Source: an uncultured Pelagibacteraceae bacterium (GTDB lineage Bacteria > Pseudomonadota > Alphaproteobacteria > Pelagibacterales > Pelagibacteraceae). Taken from it: a DNA stretch of 64,000 bases. The notes below the pieces were generated by a model, which had not been told where the DNA came from, ran no database searches, and saw only the letters and a program-made list of their open reading frames with translations. Positions 60,818-64,000 of the stretch are shown one piece after another; within the stretch, counting starts at the first letter, position 1; every line of letters begins with the position of its first letter. A program made the translations under genes and the position numbers. The stretch covers positions 1 to 64,000 of the forward strand of contig CACBCE010000005.1 in NCBI GenBank assembly GCA_902537665.1, written 5' to 3'.

Positions 60818-61654
60818 ATGAAAAATATTGAAGTAAATAGAATTATTGATCCAACACCAGCGTCGGATGGAGCTGGAGTTAAATTAAAAAGAAGTATTGG
60901 TGTGGAACCAAATTATTTTGATCCTTTTTTAATGCTAGATGAATTTGGTTCAGAGAATAGTGAAGATTATATTGCTGGATTTCCTCCCCATCCACACAGA
61001 GGAATTGAAACGGTCACTTATATGCTTGCTGGTGATTTTGAGCATGAAGATAGCACTGGTGGAAAAGGTAGAATGACTGCTGGTGATGTTCAATGGATGA
61101 AAACAGGAAGTGGAATTATTCATTCTGAAATGCCTGCTATGAAAGAGGGAAAACTTCATGGATTTCAATTATGGATAAATATGCCAGCAAAATTAAAAAT
61201 GAGTAAACCAGAATATATTTATATTGATGCAGATAAAATGAGTGTTCACAAAGATAATGATAAGCAAGTAAAAGTTATTGCGGGTAAATTTGAAAAAGCT
61301 GAAGGTCCAGTTAAAGGTCATAATGTCGAACCCATTTATTTTGATGTTGAACTAAATAAAAACAAAAATTTTAAATTTAGCCTTCCATCTACGCACAATA
61401 CATTTATCTATCTCATAAAAGGGGAAATAAAAATTGGTGAAAAAGAACATAAAAAAGTCAAGGATAGTACATTGATCTTACTATCGAGAGGTGAGGATTT
61501 AAAAATCAGTGCACAATCTTATGCAAAATTCTTAGTTATTTCAGGTAAACCTATAAATGAGGAAATAGCTAGAGGTGGACCATTTGTAATGAACACTAAA
61601 GCAGAAATCTTGCAAGCTGTTCAAGATTATCATAATGGTACATTTGTAAAGTAG
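60818..61654 (+). CDS. Pirin-family bicupin protein
   Basis: A 278-residue pirin: GFPPHPHRGIETVTYML, MTAGDVQWMKTGSGIIHSEMP and PIYFDVEL mark the N-terminal cupin with its metal His/Glu ligands. Pirins include quercetinase-like enzymes and regulators; no function can be assigned from sequence alone. It precedes the quinone oxidoreductase by 3 bases. Confidence 0.92.
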   Translation: MKNIEVNRIIDPTPASDGAGVKLKRSIGVEPNYFDPFLMLDEFGSENSEDYIAGFPPHPHRGIETVTYMLAGDFEHEDSTGGKGRMTAGDVQWMKTGSGIIHSEMPAMKEGKLHGFQLWINMPAKLKMSKPEYIYIDADKMSVHKDNDKQVKVIAGKFEKAEGPVKGHNVEPIYFDVELNKNKNFKFSLPSTHNTFIYLIKGEIKIGEKEHKKVKDSTLILLSRGEDLKISAQSYAKFLVISGKPINEEIARGGPFVMNTKAEILQAVQDYHNGTFVK

Positions 61655-61657
61655 ATA

Positions 61658-62629
61658 ATGAAATCAGTTCAAATAGATAAATTTGGTGGACCAGAAGTTT
61701 TGGTTATTAAAGATGTAGAATTAGGGAAGCCTGGCCCAAAAGAGGTGTTGATTAAAAATTTATCAATTGGTTTAAATTTTATAGATATTTATCATCGTAC
61801 AGGCCTTTATCCTATACCATTACCTAGCGGTATTGGACTTGAGGCTTGTGGAGTAATTGAAGAAGTTGGATCTGAAGTAAAATTATTTAAAGTTGGTGAT
61901 AGAGTTACTCATGCATCGATGCCTATTGGTGCTTATTCAGAAAAGCAAATAATGCCTGAGGAGAAATTAGTATCTGTTCCGGATGGAGTCTCTGACGAGG
62001 TAGCATCTTGCATTACATTAAAAGGAATTACTGCAGAATACTTGTTACATAGAGCATATCCATTAAAAAAGGGTGATAAAGTTTTATATCATGCTGCTGC
62101 AGGTGGACTTGGCCAGATTTTATGTCCATGGGCTAATGCATTAGGTGCTGAAGTTATTGGAACTGTGGGCTCAAAAGCCAAGGAGGAGATTGCTAAAAAA
62201 AATGGTTGCCATCATGTAATTAATTATTCTGAAAAAAATTTTGTTGAAGAAGTTGAAAAAATTGTTGGTAAAAACGGTATTGACGTTGTTTACGATGGTG
62301 TTGGTATCAAAACTTTCAAAGGATCAATTGAAACTCTAAAGATTAGAGGAATGATGGTAGCTTTTGGTAATGCATCAGGTTATGTTGATACAATAGATGT
62401 TAAAAAAGATATAAATGCAAAAGGTCTTTTTTTTACAAGACCATCTATTGCACATTACACCATAAAAAGAGAGGAGCTTGTCGAATCTGCAAAAAAAGTT
62501 TTTGAAGCAGTTTTATCAAAGAAATTTAATGTTGAAATTTCAAAGAAGTATTCACTTCAGGATGCTGCCCAAGCTCATAAAGACTTACAGGCAAGATTAT
62601 TAACCGGTCCAGCAGTCATAGTTCCTTAA
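61658..62629 (+). CDS. Quinone oxidoreductase, zinc-independent MDR family
   Basis: A 323-residue medium-chain reductase resembling NADPH:quinone reductase (QOR). It starts MKSVQIDKFGGPEVL, has FIDIYHRTGLYPIPLPSGIGLE, the nucleotide fold HAAAGGLGQILCPWANALGAEVIGT and no structural-zinc cysteines. It may detoxify quinones. It ends convergently with the DUF2721 gene, sharing TTAA at 62626-62629. Confidence 0.93.
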   Translation: MKSVQIDKFGGPEVLVIKDVELGKPGPKEVLIKNLSIGLNFIDIYHRTGLYPIPLPSGIGLEACGVIEEVGSEVKLFKVGDRVTHASMPIGAYSEKQIMPEEKLVSVPDGVSDEVASCITLKGITAEYLLHRAYPLKKGDKVLYHAAAGGLGQILCPWANALGAEVIGTVGSKAKEEIAKKNGCHHVINYSEKNFVEEVEKIVGKNGIDVVYDGVGIKTFKGSIETLKIRGMMVAFGNASGYVDTIDVKKDINAKGLFFTRPSIAHYTIKREELVESAKKVFEAVLSKKFNVEISKKYSLQDAAQAHKDLQARLLTGPAVIVP

Positions 62630-63030
62630 TCTAAATTTACATCCATATCAGACATATGTAACTTAAGAGCGTTCGTTGAAATATGAATTTCTCTAATAAA
62701 AAATAGTATTGAAATAATCATCGACAAACAACATGACCCAAAAATAATCCTCGCTAAAAAAACTTCATCAAAATAAAGAGCAAAAACAGTTAACATGTTA
62801 AACAGAAAGCCAAAGGATGCAAATAAAATTGTCCATCTCAAAAGTGTTATCCTTCCGCTTAAATTTATGAACTGTTTTTTCCATTCAGGTGGTATGTGCT
62901 TTTCATAAACATGTTCATCGTGAAGTTGTCTAATGAGGATACTTAATGAATGAAATCTATTGCTATAAACTGCCATCATTAATGGTATTGCGGGAAACAT
63001 CAAAGCTGTTACTGTATAATCAATATTCAT
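62626..63030 (-). CDS. DUF2721 membrane protein
   Basis: About 134 residues from the ATG at 63030 (MNIDYTVTALMFPAIPLMMA); an in-frame ATG at 63051 adds seven residues. Three hydrophobic segments (about 5-22, 74-98, 100-120) with a conserved cytoplasmic loop around SNRFHSLSILIRQLHDE match the DUF2721 family of alphaproteobacteria. The function is unknown. It is divergent from ubiA by about 52 bases. Confidence 0.82.
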   Translation of the reverse strand: MNIDYTVTALMFPAIPLMMAVYSNRFHSLSILIRQLHDEHVYEKHIPPEWKKQFINLSGRITLLRWTILFASFGFLFNMLTVFALYFDEVFLARIIFGSCCLSMIISILFFIREIHISTNALKLHMSDMDVNLD

Positions 63031-63082
63031 ACGAATCAGTTTGATTATCAATCTTGCCTTTGTTATTTACAAGTAAAATCTT

Positions 63083-63949
63083 ATGAACCAATTAAATCTT
63101 TTCTTAGAACTTACCAGACTTAAAAAGCCGATAGGATACATGTTATTATTTTGGCCTTGTTCATGGGGACTTACACTAGCATATGATTTTTCATCTAATT
63201 TAAATATTTATTTTTTTTACTTATTTCTATTTTTTTTAGGATCTGTTTTAATGAGATCAGCTGGGTGTATAGTAAATGATGTCCTTGATAGAAAATTTGA
63301 TAAAAAAGTATTTAGAACTAAAGATAGACCAATAGCCTCAGGAAAAATATCAGTCAAACGCGCCCTATTATATTCACTAATTTTATGTTTGATTGCTTTT
63401 CTAGTACTAATCAATTTTAATTTATTTACAATTATTTTAGCTTTAGCATCTATGCCTTTAGCCTTTACTTATCCGTTAATGAAAAGATTTACTTATTGGC
63501 CCCAGCTATTCTTGGGCATAACTTTTAATTATGGATTATTGCTCGGATGGACATCTGTTAATGGGCAAATAAGTATTATTCCGATAATATTTTATCTTGG
63601 CGCCATATTTTGGACATTGGGTTACGACACAGTATATGGATTTCAAGATATTGAAGACGATGAAATTATAGGAGTTAAATCAACATCAATTAAGTTTAAA
63701 CAAAATCCAAAAATATTTTTATCTATATGTTATTTTATTTTTACCCTACTTTTTATTACTACCGGTATCAAATTAGATTTTAATTATTATTTTTTTATAG
63801 GAACTATGACAGTTTTATTTCATCTATTGGTTATTCAAATTATGAAATTTAATAAAGAGGATAAGGAAAAATGTCTTAAAATTTTTAAAAGTAATAACTT
63901 TTTAGGATTAATAATATTAACTTGTATTCTTGTTGGTAAATTGAATTAA
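63083..63949 (+). CDS. ubiA: 4-hydroxybenzoate polyprenyltransferase
   Basis: UbiA attaches the polyprenyl tail to 4-hydroxybenzoate in ubiquinone synthesis. The 288-residue protein has about eight helices and the two Asp-rich motifs NDVLDRKFDKKV and DTVYGFQDIEDDEIIGVKS. Ubiquinone feeds the bc1 complex encoded earlier. Its stop is directly followed by the next ATG. Confidence 0.96.
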   Translation: MNQLNLFLELTRLKKPIGYMLLFWPCSWGLTLAYDFSSNLNIYFFYLFLFFLGSVLMRSAGCIVNDVLDRKFDKKVFRTKDRPIASGKISVKRALLYSLILCLIAFLVLINFNLFTIILALASMPLAFTYPLMKRFTYWPQLFLGITFNYGLLLGWTSVNGQISIIPIIFYLGAIFWTLGYDTVYGFQDIEDDEIIGVKSTSIKFKQNPKIFLSICYFIFTLLFITTGIKLDFNYYFFIGTMTVLFHLLVIQIMKFNKEDKEKCLKIFKSNNFLGLIILTCILVGKLN

Positions 63950-64000
63950 ATGACTAATTTAGAAATTTTATTAAATCTATATAAAAGGTATACAAAGAAA
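63950..64000 (+). CDS. Start of an unidentified gene (cut by window edge)
   Basis: ATG at 63950 directly follows the ubiA stop and stays open to the window end for 17 codons (MTNLEILLNLYKRYTKK). This is too short to identify. The zero-gap position makes a coupled gene in the ubiA operon likely. Confidence 0.5.
   Translation, partial: MTNLEILLNLYKRYTKK

Overview
This 64 kb window is a stretch of the chromosome of a streamlined marine alphaproteobacterium and looks most like SAR11 (Pelagibacterales). The case rests on very low GC (near 30 percent by eye), almost no intergenic DNA, start codons that often overlap the preceding stop, few Shine-Dalgarno sequences, and gene order typical of alphaproteobacteria (petABC-trmL-hemF, rplY-pth-ychF, ubiK/lgt/midA/pgeF, mutY-DUF721-dsbA-smc, a separate F0 ATP synthase operon). 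A crtI-crtB-crtY-blh retinal operon points to a proteorhodopsin phototroph, although no rhodopsin gene lies in the window. I see no rRNA, insertion sequence, prophage, integrase or CRISPR array. No gene-free stretch exceeds about 130 bases.

Layout. 1-5.3 kb: the start of dnaG with a YqeY-like gene (minus strand), then carA-carB. 5.3-10 kb: a putative 2OG-Fe(II) oxygenase overlapping an ELM1-like gene, then trxB, an ADP-ribosylglycohydrolase-like gene and aspC. 10-16.8 kb: uvrB, a pteridine-reductase-like SDR, a secreted hydrolase, folB, uvrC and pgsA (apparently frameshifted at its 3' end). 16.7-20.3 kb: ilvE, then a MarR regulator, an OmpR-type response regulator and a histidine kinase, then ubiK. 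20.4-26.3 kb: lgt, a MidA-type methyltransferase, pgeF, prs, rplY, pth, ychF. 26.3-30.7 kb: petABC on minus, then trmL-hemF-greA. 30.7-34.6 kb (minus): a TPR protein, ispE, tRNA-Gln and a CCA-adding enzyme. 34.6-42.7 kb: a UDG family 4-like protein, rnhB, ccrM, a flavin monooxygenase, mutY, a DUF721 gene, a DsbA-like gene and a short smc. 42.7-45.1 kb: atpI-B-E-b'-b. 45.1-51.7 kb: crtI-crtB-crtY-blh-ispH-thrB-rnhA. 51.7-59.1 kb (minus): ctaC-ctaD-ctaB-small ORF-ctaG-ctaE-surf1-thrC-peroxiredoxin. 59.1-64 kb: rsmE, a HAD dehalogenase, a double CDGSH protein, pirin, a quinone oxidoreductase, DUF2721, ubiA and the start of one more gene.

How the genes fit together. Most of the window is energy metabolism (bc1 complex, cytochrome c oxidase with assembly factors, F0 sector, ubiquinone and heme synthesis) plus DNA and RNA maintenance (UvrB, UvrC, MutY, a UDG, two RNases H, SMC, CcrM). 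Isoprenoid flow joins IspE and IspH to carotenoid/retinal, quinone and heme-farnesyl products.

Observations most worth a second look: an SMC protein of only 798 residues with no recognisable hinge; a probable +1 frameshift in a T6 run at the end of pgsA, where the restored frame ends in the same 4-base TTAA overlap seen at other convergent pairs; three GANTC sites packed just upstream of ccrM; a tRNA-Gln whose encoded CCA lies 3 nt before the start codon of the CCA-adding enzyme; a 41-residue membrane protein gene joined by ATGA overlaps between ctaB and ctaG; DnaG lacking three of four zinc ligands; and convergent gene pairs with no terminator space at all.
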